Assembly: GCA_002103075.1 (NCBI GenBank) | Contig: DABG01000018.1 | Span: 280,515-344,514 of the forward strand | Length of the DNA: 64,000 nt | Source: Candidatus Gastranaerophilales bacterium HUM_9 | GTDB taxonomy: Bacteria; Cyanobacteriota; Vampirovibrionia; Gastranaerophilales; Gastranaerophilaceae | Direction of reading: 5' to 3' | Position numbers and translations under genes: made by a program | Shown here: positions 52,491 to 62,158 of the stretch, one piece after another | Position numbering within the stretch: the stretch's first letter is position 1 | How the letters are laid out: the number at the start of each line of letters is the position of its first letter | The notes under the pieces: generated by a model | Databases searched by the model: none | Seen by the model: only the letters and a program-made list of their open reading frames with translations | What the model was told of the DNA's origin: nothing

Positions 52491-53051
52491 CTACTTCAAC
52501 TTATAAGACACAGACAACCCAGCTGGCAAGTCCAAAATTTCTGTTTGAAAATCTTCATCACCATAAACTGCATCAAGGAATGTTTGAACTTTTTCACGGT
52601 GTGATGTGATATTATCTGCAGTAATAATAGCATTCTTTGTTAAATGTGGTTTGATAATATTGAAATAGTCAACATATTCTTTCTTACAAGCATCAATAAA
52701 CACGAAATCAAATTTTTCATCATCTTCAAAATTCTTCAATATCTCGCTTGCAGAACCCAAAAGTGCTGTATATCTGCCCTTAAAACCACATTCATCGTAA
52801 TTTTTGCGAGCGATACTTTGACGTTTGTCGTAAAACTCAATTGTAGTCAAATGTCCGTCAGTTTGTTCTAACGCACTCAAAAACCATAATCCAGAATAAC
52901 CATTTGAAGTACCAATCTCAAGCACTCGTTTTGAATTTGTCATTTTAACTAACATATTCAAAAAGTTCCCTGTAGCTCTTGATACGTTCCAAAAATCTTT
53001 TTGTGTCTTTTCTAATTCTGCTAATCGTTCGTTAAATGTCTTTGTATTCAT
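52491..53051 (-). CDS. Class I SAM-dependent O-methyltransferase (family 3)
   Basis: 186 residues. Motif I VLEIGTSNGYSGLWFL, the acidic end of strand 2 TTIEFYD, FDFVFIDACKKEYVDYF (metal-binding Asp), and ITADN of the catechol-O-methyltransferase group. Cytoplasmic. The acceptor is unknown. Mg2+-dependent small-molecule methylation is likely. Its stop is near a repeat; the propeller gene lies 22 bp upstream on the same strand. Confidence 0.88.
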   Translation of the reverse strand: MNTKTFNERLAELEKTQKDFWNVSRATGNFLNMLVKMTNSKRVLEIGTSNGYSGLWFLSALEQTDGHLTTIEFYDKRQSIARKNYDECGFKGRYTALLGSASEILKNFEDDEKFDFVFIDACKKEYVDYFNIIKPHLTKNAIITADNITSHREKVQTFLDAVYGDEDFQTEILDLPAGLSVSYKLK

Positions 53052-53073
53052 TATTCTATCTTCTTTTATTTTA

Positions 53074-54528
53074 TTAGTTTAATTTTTTAATCTTCTTACC
53101 CACAACGATATCATTTATAGGTAATTCTGTTGAATTCATCTTGATAATTCTGTTTTTATCTGTGTCAAAAACAGTGTAACGACTAATTTTTGTATCACTT
53201 ACTAAAACAAGGCTACTATCAGGTACAGGACAGAATTTTGTTGAAAATCCGTCATTAGATATTTTTATAGTTCCTAAAGGTTCAAATTCTTTTGTATCAA
53301 ATATCTGAATTTCATTTTTTCCTGCACCCAAAACATATAAAAGTCCGTTTCTTAAAATCATATCAACAGGTTTTTCTACAACATCAAACTCAGTCATAAG
53401 TTGTTTTGTCTTATAATTTAAAACGGCAACTCTATTTTTTGTTCTACTACTTAAGAAAATCGCATTGTTTTCATATAAAATCTTTGATATATTAGGAAAT
53501 TTGCCAAAATTCTTAAGTTGGTAGTTTCCGTCAAGTTCAACTGACCAAATAGTGTCAGACAATTTGTCTAAGTAAACAAGAGTATTATTATAAATAACAG
53601 GTTTTTCACACATTCCGTTTACCTTAATTCTTTTAGTTAAAGCCATTTTATTGATATCTAAAATATAGATAACTGATGCAGATGGACAAGTTATATAAGC
53701 CTTGTTATTATTGTAATCCATTAAAATTTCACCACCTTGATATGTCAAATCAAGTTGTTTAATAATTCTATCATCTGCAAGTGAAATTACATTAACAAGT
53801 GTGCTGTCATAAGACGTTACAAGCAAAAACTTGTTATCTTTAGTAATCTTTGCATCAATCGGTGTTGAGCTTTGTGCCAAAGCATATTCTGCTCTTAATT
53901 GTTCACCGTTTATTACAGAAATATTTTTTGTGTAAGCAGAAACCATATACAATGATTTATCTTTCAACTGTCCAACGGTTGCTGTGTTAGAAAGTTTCTT
54001 ATAGTTTCTGTTGCTATCACTTGTTCTTGCTGATAACAATGAGTTAGGTTTAACTTTGATATCTACTTCTGGTGAAAGTTCAATATTTAAGTTCCCAACA
54101 ATTCCTTTGATGTTTTCAGGAATAATTAAACCTTTTGGAACAAGCATATCTTGTGGTAACAACCCTGTTTTTACAACAATAGGTGGTTTATCAAACTTCA
54201 TAACAGTTTTTTTGCCATCATTTGTTGGGATAAGTTTCATAAGTACGTAGTCGTTGTTGAATACTATGACATCGGGTCTTTTATTCAATGGTGTGTTTTT
54301 AGGATAAGTTTCTGCAACTTCTATTTTTTCAGGTTTTTTCATTGAGGCAGGATATAGAGGGAGATATATTGCACCATCTGGACAAATTATCATACCATCA
54401 AACCTAATATCAATGTTTGATATATTCTTTTTTAAATAGTTTTGAAAATCTTGTGGGAAGTTTGCCGCAAGAGCTGTCGTAAATGTTAAACAAAGACCTA
54501 ACACAATCCCTAAAAACTTTTTCATCAT
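53074..54528 (-). CDS. Secreted beta-propeller protein (YncE-like)
   Basis: 484 residues with signal peptide (MMKKFLGIVLGLCLTFTTALA). The second part (about 180-480) repeats strands of the type VISLADDRIIKQLDL, YILDINKMALTKRIKVN, VLNYKTKQLMTEFDVVEKP, IFDTKEFEPLGTIKIS, the YVTN/YncE propeller pattern. The N-terminal 170 residues are a separate beta-rich part. Binding partner unknown. Start at 54528 (a second ATG follows at 54525), overlapping the dnaJ stop by one base, with AAGGGAG. Confidence 0.75.
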   Translation of the reverse strand: MMKKFLGIVLGLCLTFTTALAANFPQDFQNYLKKNISNIDIRFDGMIICPDGAIYLPLYPASMKKPEKIEVAETYPKNTPLNKRPDVIVFNNDYVLMKLIPTNDGKKTVMKFDKPPIVVKTGLLPQDMLVPKGLIIPENIKGIVGNLNIELSPEVDIKVKPNSLLSARTSDSNRNYKKLSNTATVGQLKDKSLYMVSAYTKNISVINGEQLRAEYALAQSSTPIDAKITKDNKFLLVTSYDSTLVNVISLADDRIIKQLDLTYQGGEILMDYNNNKAYITCPSASVIYILDINKMALTKRIKVNGMCEKPVIYNNTLVYLDKLSDTIWSVELDGNYQLKNFGKFPNISKILYENNAIFLSSRTKNRVAVLNYKTKQLMTEFDVVEKPVDMILRNGLLYVLGAGKNEIQIFDTKEFEPLGTIKISNDGFSTKFCPVPDSSLVLVSDTKISRYTVFDTDKNRIIKMNSTELPINDIVVGKKIKKLN

Positions 54529-55652
54529 TATCTAAAAGCTCCCTTTAATTTTTCTTTAACAGATTTTTTAACTTTTTGTCTACCCATTTGAATTTCATAT
54601 AGTTTTTCATAAACCATTTTTTCTTCATTAGACAAATGAGTTGGAGTTAAGATAGTTATTATAACAATTTGATTACCTCTTACAGAAGCACTTGTTATAC
54701 TTGGTACTCCAGCACCTTTTATTGTAATTTTATCGCCACTTTGAATACCTGCGGGGATAGAAATTTCTTTTTCTCCATCAAGAGTTTTTATTGTAACACT
54801 ATCACCTAACGCTGCTTGAGCAGGAGAAATTGTACAATGTGTATAAACGTCCATTTCTTTTCTCATAAAATAATCAGATGGTTTAACGTGAAGTACAACA
54901 TATAAATCACCTGCTGGTCCACCGTTTATACCGATATCACCTTCACCTGACAATCTCATTTTTGAACCGTTGTCAACACCTTGAGGTATTTTAATATTTA
55001 ATTTTTTTTCTACATTTTTTCTACCTTCACCGTGACAATCAGGACAAGGTTGAGAGATTATCTTACCTTTGCCGTGACAAGTTGGACAAGTGACTATTTG
55101 AGAGATATTTCCTAGTACTGTTCTTGTCGATTGTTGAACTTGACCACGACCTCCACAAGTTGGACATATTGTTGGTTCACAACCTTCTTTTGCACCTGTA
55201 CCGTGACAAGTTGGACAGGTTTCCAAGTGGTCAATTTTAACCTCTTTTTCTACACCAAAAACAGCTTCTTCAAACGATAATTCTATATCAAGTCTAAGGT
55301 TTTCACCTCTTTGTGGTGCATTAGGGTCAACACGTCTTGAACCTCCAAACCCAAAACCACCAAAGAATGATTCAAATATATCATTAAGATCACCAAATCC
55401 ATTTGCAAATGGTCCTTGTGAATCAAACCCTGCGTTGTTAAGTCCCTCTTCACCATATCTATCGTAGGTTGCACGTTTATTGTCGTCCATCAATGTTTCA
55501 TAAGCTTTACCCAATTCCTTAAACTTTACTTCAGCATCAGGTGCTTTATTTACGTCAGGGTGAAGTTTGCGTGCCATTTTTCTAAACGCACTTTTTATTT
55601 CATCTTTTGTGGCATCTTTTCTGACACCTAATATTTCATAATAATCGCTCAT
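54528..55652 (-). CDS. dnaJ: Chaperone DnaJ
   Basis: Hsp40 co-chaperone of DnaK, 374 residues, all four regions: J domain with HPD (31-33), Gly/Phe-rich linker (FGDLNDIFESFFGGFGFGG), four CxxCxGxG zinc repeats (CPTCHGTG, CPTCGGRG, CPTCHGKG, CPDCHGEG), and the C-terminal client-binding domain. Lies downstream of grpE by about 200 bp and overlaps the next gene by one base. dnaK is not in this cluster. Confidence 0.97.
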   Translation of the reverse strand: MSDYYEILGVRKDATKDEIKSAFRKMARKLHPDVNKAPDAEVKFKELGKAYETLMDDNKRATYDRYGEEGLNNAGFDSQGPFANGFGDLNDIFESFFGGFGFGGSRRVDPNAPQRGENLRLDIELSFEEAVFGVEKEVKIDHLETCPTCHGTGAKEGCEPTICPTCGGRGQVQQSTRTVLGNISQIVTCPTCHGKGKIISQPCPDCHGEGRKNVEKKLNIKIPQGVDNGSKMRLSGEGDIGINGGPAGDLYVVLHVKPSDYFMRKEMDVYTHCTISPAQAALGDSVTIKTLDGEKEISIPAGIQSGDKITIKGAGVPSITSASVRGNQIVIITILTPTHLSNEEKMVYEKLYEIQMGRQKVKKSVKEKLKGAFR

Positions 55653-55855
55653 TTTATAACTTTCTAGTTTCTGTTTTTAGTGAGAGTTTTTTTGTCATTC
55701 TTAATTTTATTTAAAATGATACCCTCTTGTCATTCTGAACTTGTTTCAGAATCTATTTATAGATATGCTGAAATGAATTCAGCATGACGTCTGTATTGTT
55801 TGGATTGCTCTATCACGTTATTTGATAATGTCGATGAGCATTCCCTAATCACTTA
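55653..55855. repeat. Spacer with palindromic units between grpE and dnaJ
   Basis: Two hairpins: TTCTGAACTTGTTTCAGAA (about 55733-55752) and ATGCTGAA-ATGAA-TTCAGCAT (about 55767-55787). The first is the common CTGAACTTGTTTCAG repeat seen also near 20.4 kb. Confidence 0.6.
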
Positions 55856-56419
55856 TTATTCTGCTGTAGCCACGTTTACTAAACTTGGTCTAAGCACTCT
55901 GTCTTCAAGTTTATATCCTTTTTGCAATTCGTTAATAATTGTGTGTTCAGGATATTCACTTGTAGGAGTTTGCATAACTGCCTCGTGGAAGTTAGGGTCA
56001 AACTCTTTACCTTCTGCCTCAATGATTTCTAACCCTGCTTTTGATAATACTTCTAATAATTGTTTGTGTACAAGGTTAAAACTTTCCTTTACTTTTTCGC
56101 AATCTTCAACTGTTTCGTTAGCTTTTGCACCACGTTCAAAGTTGTCTAGTACTTCTATTATTTTTTTCAATGTGTTTTCTGCACCATATTTCAACAAACT
56201 TTCACGTTCTTGTGCTTGACGTTTTCTGTAGTTATCAAAATCAGCAGCCAATCTGATATATTGACTGTTTAGTTCATCATATTTTTTTTGAAGTTCATCA
56301 TCTCCTGATTTAACTTCTTCTTGTTCTTTTTCTGCAACTTCCTCTGCAACTTCTTCTGTTTCAGTTGCTTCGGTGTTTTTTTCTAAGTTTTCATCATCTT
56401 TTTTAAAAGGATTAGACAT
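55856..56419 (-). CDS. grpE: Nucleotide exchange factor GrpE
   Basis: Releases ADP from DnaK. About 187 residues. An acidic disordered N-terminus (TEATETEEVAEEVAEKEQEE), a long coiled coil (YDELNSQYIRLAADFDNYRKR), and the C-terminal beta domain (FDPNFHEAVMQTPTSEYPEHTI ... VLRPSLVNVA) are typical. The ATG at 56419 has GAGGGGAG in front; an in-frame TTG at 56434 lies inside that site. It precedes dnaJ on the same strand. Confidence 0.96.
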   Translation of the reverse strand: MSNPFKKDDENLEKNTEATETEEVAEEVAEKEQEEVKSGDDELQKKYDELNSQYIRLAADFDNYRKRQAQERESLLKYGAENTLKKIIEVLDNFERGAKANETVEDCEKVKESFNLVHKQLLEVLSKAGLEIIEAEGKEFDPNFHEAVMQTPTSEYPEHTIINELQKGYKLEDRVLRPSLVNVATAE

Positions 56420-56643
56420 TTTTTCTCCCCTCAATATTGTTAGTGGAAAGCGATAATTGAAATTAATTATCTTGATAAATATTTTCTGTTTGTTCTACAG
56501 AATATTTATAATGCATTTTGTATTGCATCTACACAAGTTTTTATTTTCAATTTTTAGCTTTCAACCTTGTTATTACTTTTATTTTACACTTTTAATTATA
56601 TCGTATCAAATTGTATAGTTTTGAAAAGTTTATTTTTTCTTAA

Positions 56644-58374
56644 CTATTTAAGAGCGTTTTTGATACGTTCAATAACTTGAACGACAGCATTATCAGGTGT
56701 CATTTCTTCTTTTTCAAGAGTTTCTCTAGTTACAAGTTCAACATTACCATTTTCGATTGTCTTACCAACAGTAATTCTAAATGGGAAGCCAATAAGTTCA
56801 GCATCTTTAAACTTAACTCCTGCACGTTCATTTCTATCGTCAAGAACAACTTCAATTCCTTGAGCAAGAAGTTTGTTGTAGATTTCTTCTGCAACCTTTA
56901 CTTGAGTTTCGTCTTTTGCGTTTACAGGAACTACAATAACGTGATAAGGTGCGATTGCAACAGGCCATTTGATACCGTGTTCATCGTGGTTAGCTTCGAC
57001 AGCAGCCGCAGCTGTTCTTGTAATTCCGATACCATAACAACCCATAATATATGGTTTTGCTTTACCGTCTTTATCTAGATATACAGCATTCATAGGTTCA
57101 GAATATTTTGTGCCAAGTTGGAAGATATTACCAACCTCAATACCACGAGTTACTTTTAGTGGTTTGCCACATACTGGACAAAGTTCACCTGCTTCTACTA
57201 ATCTAATATCTGCAAATTCTTTTATTTGAATATCGTCAAGATTAGCTCCAACCATGTGTTTATCGTTTTCGTTTACACCAACAACAAAATTTTTCATTGA
57301 TTTTACTGTTTCATCAGCGATTAGTGTTATATCTTTCATACCAATTGCACTGATAAATCCTGCTTTTGCATTGAACCCGTTTTTATTCATAAGTTCTTCA
57401 ATTTCTTCTGAAGTTGCAATTCTAATGTCGATTGCTCCAACAGCATTCATAAGTTTTGTTTCTTCAATTTGCTTGTCGCCTCTGATATATGCTAATACAG
57501 GTTTTTTATCAGCAATATAAACAAGACATTTACAAATAATACTTTGAGGAACATTTAAGAATTCAGAAAGTTCTTCAATAGTTTTTGTATCAGGTGTATC
57601 GATTACTTTCTTTTCTGTCAAACCACATTCACTACCATCAACTACTGCATTAGGAAGTTTAGAAATTGCGTGGTTTGAGTTTGCAGAATAATCATCGCAA
57701 TAGAATACATCATTTTCGCCAGCATCTGTGTCTGTTATTACCATAAATTCGTGACTAACATTTCCACCAATAGCACCACTATCTGATTGAACCATTTTTG
57801 TTTCAAGTCCACAACGATTGAAAATTTTTGTGTAAGCATTTGCCATATTTTCATATTCTGCATCAAGTTCTTCTTGACAAGTAGCGAAACTATAACCATC
57901 TTTCATAATAAATTCACGACCTCTAAGAAGTCCAAATCTAGGTCTAACTTCATCTCTGAATTTTAATTGGATTTGATAAAGGTTTACAGGAAGTTGTTTA
58001 TATGATTTCAAACCGTCACGAGCAATACTTGTAATTATTTCTTCGTGCGTTGGTCCAAGACACATTTCTCTGTCGTGTCTGTCACGCATTCTCATTAGTT
58101 CACGTCCATACACTTCCCAACGTCCTGATTCAATCCACAATTCTTTTGGTTGAACAAATGGCATAAGAAGTTCTTGTGCACCAGCCTTATTTAATTCTTC
58201 TCTAGTTATATCTTCAACTTTTTTCAAAACTCTCCACATAAGAGGTAAGTAATTATAAACTCCACTAGTTAGTTTTCTTATATATCCGGCCTTTACAAGA
58301 AGTTTATGAGAAATAACTTCTGCATCTGACGGAAATTCTCTAAGTGTTTGAACAAAAAGTTTTGACATTTTCAT
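56644..58374 (-). CDS. proS: Prolyl-tRNA synthetase (bacterial type, with editing insert)
   Basis: Class II synthetase, 576 residues. Motif 1 SGVYNYLPLMWRVLKKVEDI, motif 2 FRDEVRPRFGLLRGREFIMKDGYSF, the INS editing domain (about 230-390), motif 3 YGIGITRTAAAAVE, and the C-terminal anticodon domain ending VVQVIERIKNALK. AAGGAC upstream. Monocistronic as far as can be seen. Confidence 0.97.
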   Translation of the reverse strand: MKMSKLFVQTLREFPSDAEVISHKLLVKAGYIRKLTSGVYNYLPLMWRVLKKVEDITREELNKAGAQELLMPFVQPKELWIESGRWEVYGRELMRMRDRHDREMCLGPTHEEIITSIARDGLKSYKQLPVNLYQIQLKFRDEVRPRFGLLRGREFIMKDGYSFATCQEELDAEYENMANAYTKIFNRCGLETKMVQSDSGAIGGNVSHEFMVITDTDAGENDVFYCDDYSANSNHAISKLPNAVVDGSECGLTEKKVIDTPDTKTIEELSEFLNVPQSIICKCLVYIADKKPVLAYIRGDKQIEETKLMNAVGAIDIRIATSEEIEELMNKNGFNAKAGFISAIGMKDITLIADETVKSMKNFVVGVNENDKHMVGANLDDIQIKEFADIRLVEAGELCPVCGKPLKVTRGIEVGNIFQLGTKYSEPMNAVYLDKDGKAKPYIMGCYGIGITRTAAAAVEANHDEHGIKWPVAIAPYHVIVVPVNAKDETQVKVAEEIYNKLLAQGIEVVLDDRNERAGVKFKDAELIGFPFRITVGKTIENGNVELVTRETLEKEEMTPDNAVVQVIERIKNALK

Positions 58375-58534
58375 ATTAGTTAAGTCCTTATATTTTCTAT
58401 TTCTTATCTATAATTTTATCACAAATAAAATGGGAATATTAACTTATGTAACAAAATTAGAAAAATTTGAGAAAATTATTAAAGAAATACTGAGGAGATG
58501 CCGTAGGTATAAATGTAATTAGGGATTAAAATTT

Positions 58535-58939
58535 ATGGCAGAAATGTTTAACAATTTGAGTGGTGATTCATCTGCTCAATATAATAATTATAATAACAAC
58601 GGCGTACAGGGTGCAAAAGTTAATGCCGGTGGAAAGGACGGCGGATATTCACACGATTGGAAGCGAGCACCAAGACCGTTTGGCTTGAATGTAAGAGTGC
58701 CTCAAGCACCTGTTGGAACACGTTCTCAGAAACTTGTTGCAGAAATAATAAAAGAAATGGCAATGGCACCGATTACACCAGTCATCGATTATTTTAAAAC
58801 AAACGAAAATATTTTTAATGGTAACGTAGCAAAGGAGATAGCAAGTATACAAAAACAACAAAAAATAACAGTAGAATTATTGCAAGATGCAGATGATGTT
58901 GTAATGTCAGAAGCACCTAGCTTTATGATGGATATGTAG
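58535..58939 (+). CDS. Hypothetical protein, Asn/Gly-rich N-terminus
   Basis: 134 residues. The first 40 are Asn/Gly/Tyr-rich and probably disordered (SSAQYNNYNNNGVQGAK). Then RPFGLNVRVPQAPVGTRSQKL and helical sequence (VAEIIKEMAMAPITPVIDYF, KEIASIQKQQKITVELLQ). No known domain. AGGGA 9 nt before the ATG supports it. It has no membrane span. Confidence 0.6.
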   Translation: MAEMFNNLSGDSSAQYNNYNNNGVQGAKVNAGGKDGGYSHDWKRAPRPFGLNVRVPQAPVGTRSQKLVAEIIKEMAMAPITPVIDYFKTNENIFNGNVAKEIASIQKQQKITVELLQDADDVVMSEAPSFMMDM

Positions 58940-58965
58940 TATCTAGAGAAATTAAGAAAAATATG

Positions 58966-59000
58966 AGGCGGCGACTTTGAATTTTTCAAAGTCGCCGCCT
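58966..59000. terminator. Perfect 15-bp GC-rich hairpin between convergent genes
   Basis: AGGCGGCGACTTTGA, 5-nt loop, TCAAAGTCGCCGCCT. Much more GC-rich than the region. T-rich sequence follows only on the minus strand, so it may act mainly on the gene at 59026. Confidence 0.65.
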
Positions 59001-59025
59001 GAAGTTAAAAATTTATTTAATAAAA

Positions 59026-59283
59026 CTATTTAGGCCATTTGAAATTTTCAAGTGTCTTTTTCATAGCTTTTTCTATGCAAACTTTGTATTTTACATATTG
59101 TGCAAGCGGTGTATTTTTTGCCATAACAGGTACTTCTGATTGACTATTGAATTTTTGTCTAAATCTTTCAACACTTACTAAACCTGCTTTTTGAGTTTCA
59201 GACAATTGGTTGAATTGTTTTCTACCCTCACTGATTGGCGAATTTGCTTTGTAAGATACGCTTGGTACATTGTTTATTCTCAT
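59026..59283 (-). CDS. Hypothetical 85-residue protein with NNVxxVSYKA tag
   Basis: N-terminus MRINNVPSVSYKANSP, then basic helical sequence, no known domain. AAAGGAT precedes the ATG. The tag resembles those on other proteins here (MNNVSFTGTY). It lies 17 bp downstream of the flavodiiron gene and may share its transcript. Confidence 0.55.
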   Translation of the reverse strand: MRINNVPSVSYKANSPISEGRKQFNQLSETQKAGLVSVERFRQKFNSQSEVPVMAKNTPLAQYVKYKVCIEKAMKKTLENFKWPK

Positions 59284-59300
59284 ATTTTTTATCCTTTGTA

Positions 59301-60485
59301 TTATAACAACCCTAATGATTTATGTTTTTCAACAATTGCTTTAATCATATTGTCTAGTTTAGTATAATCATCTTGTTTTAGTCTACCAACAATTTGAACA
59401 GGCTCTATGATTTCAAGTCTTAGTTTGCCTAAGACTTCACCAAGGATATCAAACAATTTGCCACCCCAGCCGTAAGAACCAACGAAAGACGCAAATTTTG
59501 CTTTTGGCTTAAGAATGCTTGCAATATATGCAACATTCACTGATGCTGGATGTGGACCTGCAACAACCATTGAGGTACCCATAACTATTGTTGTACCGTC
59601 AACGAGTGCCATTGCTAGATTTCCAAGATTGTCGTTTACCATATCGTGTTTTAGGGTTTCAATACCATGTTTGTTCAATTCTTTTGATAGATAGTCAATC
59701 ATTTCTTCTGTTGCACCATACATTGATACGTAAGGTAACAATACAAGGTTTTTACCTAAATCTGATGACCAATCTGTATATAAATCTAGAATGTAGTTAG
59801 GATCTTTGTATACAGGACCGTGGCTTGGTAAAATCATATCTACATTCATATCTTTAATCATTTGAGTATATTTTTTACACATAACTCTGAATGGCATCAT
59901 AATTTCTGCATAATATTTTTTAGCACTTTTTACAAGTTCATCAGATGGAACTGCAAAAACATCGTCAAATGTGTAGTGAGAACCTAAGAAATCGCAAGTA
60001 AAAAGGATATTATCTTCAACTACGTAAGTGAACATTGTATCAGGCCAATGAACATTTGGTGCGAAGATAAAACGAAGAGTTTTGTCACCTAGAGATAGTT
60101 CTTCATTGGTTGCTATTGTTTGAATTTTTTCTTCTGGAACATTTAGCATTGAGATTAAGTTTTTCTTGCAGGTTGGATTTGTTATTACAATTGCGTTTGG
60201 GTATTTTTCAAGAAGTGCTGGAATTGAGCCAGAGTGGTCTTGTTCGCCGTGGTTAGCAATTATGTAATCTATTTTTGTTACGTTATTTTTTTCAAGATTT
60301 TTAATATATTCTTCTGTTTTTGGTGGATACATTGTATCTATTATGGCTGTTTTTTCTGAACCTATAATAAGGTATGAATTGTAGCTTGTACCGTGGTCTA
60401 GAGGAATAAGTTCGTCAAAGAAAACTCTGTCTGCATCGTTTAGTCCACAATAAAATATATTATTTTTAATTTCTTGAAATTTCAT
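59301..60485 (-). CDS. Flavodiiron protein (FprA-type O2/NO reductase)
   Basis: 394 residues. Metallo-beta-lactamase domain with the diiron ligands His79, Glu81, Asp83, His84 (HGEQDH), His146 (NVHWPD), Asp165 (FTCDFLGSH) and His222 (LPSHGPVY). The C-terminal flavodoxin domain (about 250-394) carries the FMN loop PYVSMYGATEEM and SYGWGGKL. It reduces O2 to water or NO to N2O, protecting anaerobes; rubredoxin or a partner usually supplies electrons. AAAGGAG before the ATG. Confidence 0.95.
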   Translation of the reverse strand: MKFQEIKNNIFYCGLNDADRVFFDELIPLDHGTSYNSYLIIGSEKTAIIDTMYPPKTEEYIKNLEKNNVTKIDYIIANHGEQDHSGSIPALLEKYPNAIVITNPTCKKNLISMLNVPEEKIQTIATNEELSLGDKTLRFIFAPNVHWPDTMFTYVVEDNILFTCDFLGSHYTFDDVFAVPSDELVKSAKKYYAEIMMPFRVMCKKYTQMIKDMNVDMILPSHGPVYKDPNYILDLYTDWSSDLGKNLVLLPYVSMYGATEEMIDYLSKELNKHGIETLKHDMVNDNLGNLAMALVDGTTIVMGTSMVVAGPHPASVNVAYIASILKPKAKFASFVGSYGWGGKLFDILGEVLGKLRLEIIEPVQIVGRLKQDDYTKLDNMIKAIVEKHKSLGLL

Positions 60486-60649
60486 AAGTTAACTCCTTTT
60501 GAAAGTATTTTAGCATAAAAATTCTAACATATAAAAACATGCTAACAATCAGTCACTGTGCATGAAAAGGGGAAAAGAAAAATTGTAATATTTTGTAATA
60601 AATTAGCAAATATTCTTTAGATAAGACTTTATATAAATAGGGTTAGAAA

Positions 60650-61231
60650 ATGAACGTGAATGGTATAGCAAAAAGTATCAGACCAATGTATCAAGGTGTT
60701 GGAATAAAACGCCGTATATTTGATATGCTTCCAAATATGACGGTAAAAGATAGACCATTCTTGAATAATTTAGGAAACTTCATTAATAGACCCGATGTAA
60801 ACAGAGCTATAATGGGTGCTACAGCTATTGTAACCCAACCATATATAGATAAACATAACCCTAACGTAGATAAAGAGACAGCTGAAACTTCCATGTTTAG
60901 AACGATTGGTAAAATTATTGCGGGTACGACTGTTGGTTGTATTGTGCGTTCAAGCATTTATTATTTAATTAATGCGTGTACGAGTCAGCAACCGAATGCA
61001 CCAAAGTGGAAGAAATGGTTAATGCCAACAGAGAGAATGCAAAGATTGTTGTCGGCACACAATATGGACTGGTTCAAGAGTTATAAGAATGTGCTTTCAA
61101 CATCGTTGGGATTGGCAGCGATGTTGGTAACGAATGTTGCTTGTGACGTGCCATTGACGTCATTTATATCGAAAAAATTGATAAACTGGAATAAAACCAG
61201 ACATCAAGAAGACGGGAAGAAGGTGACATAA
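60650..61231 (+). CDS. Hypothetical membrane protein, first of a coupled pair
   Basis: 193 residues, N-terminus MNVNGIAKSIRPMYQGVG. Two or three probable spans (about 78-115 and 150-172, e.g. IIAGTTVGCIVRSSIYYLI and TSLGLAAMLVTNVACDV). No known family. AGGG before the ATG. The stop overlaps the next start (TAATG), so both are made together. Confidence 0.6.
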   Translation: MNVNGIAKSIRPMYQGVGIKRRIFDMLPNMTVKDRPFLNNLGNFINRPDVNRAIMGATAIVTQPYIDKHNPNVDKETAETSMFRTIGKIIAGTTVGCIVRSSIYYLINACTSQQPNAPKWKKWLMPTERMQRLLSAHNMDWFKSYKNVLSTSLGLAAMLVTNVACDVPLTSFISKKLINWNKTRHQEDGKKVT

Positions 61232-61989
61232 TGTCTAAATCATCTGCTTTCCAAAAAGTTTTAGATTTTATTGCTGACCAAAGTACATTTAACGTAGCAA
61301 ATGTACTTATTATGCTATCAAGTGCTGGTTGGTTGGCGTCTTCTGTTGCACAGATTATTGGGATATATTTCAATAAGAATTATACAAAAGAACAGAAGAG
61401 TTTTATGATACCGCAAGAATTTGCTGATGCTATAGTTAATATTGGTTCGTTTTTGTTGGTAACAAAATCTTTTAAGTCTTTATCATCAAAGATGGTTGAA
61501 ACAGGGAAAATTATACCTAAGAGTATTCATACATTTTTAGGTGAAAAGGGGTTGCTTTCTGAAAGAGGAAAGTTTGATTTTAATGTAACTGAGGTTGAGG
61601 GATTTCATAAACATAGACAAACTTATAATAATTTCAAGACTATGGTTGAATCAACTGCGGCTATTGGTGGTGGAATATTATCAAGTAATATAATTACGCC
61701 TATATTGAGAAACAAGATAGCTTCTATGAGAAAAGATAAGGTGTTGAAATCATTATCAAGAGATAAACAGGGAAATTCGGTACAACCGGCACAAACTGTT
61801 GAACAAAACCAAAGCAATCCGGTGGGTAGCGGAACAATTAGTACACAACGTCATAGTTTTGATGATTTTGCAAAGATTGCACAGGGTGATGTAAAAACAC
61901 AAAATCAGATGAGTCCTTTGAATAATAATATTTCTGGTGCAAGATTGCAAGGATTTAATGCTTTTAGAACAGGTGGTATGACAATTTAG
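61231..61989 (+). CDS. Hypothetical membrane protein, second of a coupled pair
   Basis: 252 residues with hydrophobic segments near 23-45, 62-82 and 140-160 and a long polar, Gln/Asn-rich C-terminal tail (about 185-252, ending FNAFRTGGMTI). No known family. AAGGTGACAT lies just before the ATG. Size, pairing and the tail suggest one function with the preceding gene. Confidence 0.6.
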   Translation: MSKSSAFQKVLDFIADQSTFNVANVLIMLSSAGWLASSVAQIIGIYFNKNYTKEQKSFMIPQEFADAIVNIGSFLLVTKSFKSLSSKMVETGKIIPKSIHTFLGEKGLLSERGKFDFNVTEVEGFHKHRQTYNNFKTMVESTAAIGGGILSSNIITPILRNKIASMRKDKVLKSLSRDKQGNSVQPAQTVEQNQSNPVGSGTISTQRHSFDDFAKIAQGDVKTQNQMSPLNNNISGARLQGFNAFRTGGMTI

Positions 61990-62042
61990 AAAGAAGTTGT
62001 TAGATAAAATAAACTTGTTTAAGATAGATAATAAAAAAGTGA

Positions 62043-62071
62043 TTGACAAAAAAATTTGTTTATCATATTAT
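62043..62071 (+). promoter_or_regulatory. Promoter of tRNA-Val
   Basis: TTGACA (62043-62048), 17 bp, TATTAT (62066-62071). The tRNA starts 10 bp further on. Confidence 0.75.
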
Positions 62072-62081
62072 ATATTTGTTC

Positions 62082-62157
62082 GGGCGTTTAGCTCAGTTGG
62101 TAGAGCGTCTCCCTTACAAGGAGAGGGTCAGAAGTTCGAGTCTTCTAACGCCCACCA
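62082..62157 (+). tRNA. tRNA-Val (anticodon TAC)
   Basis: A 76-nt cloverleaf: acceptor GGGCGTT/AACGCCC, D arm GCTCAGTTGGTAGAGC, anticodon loop CTTACAA giving TAC (reads GUA codons), T arm with GTTCGAGTC, and an encoded CCA. A 15-bp stretch of its 3' end is repeated at 62253-62267. Confidence 0.96.
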
Positions 62158-62158
62158 T

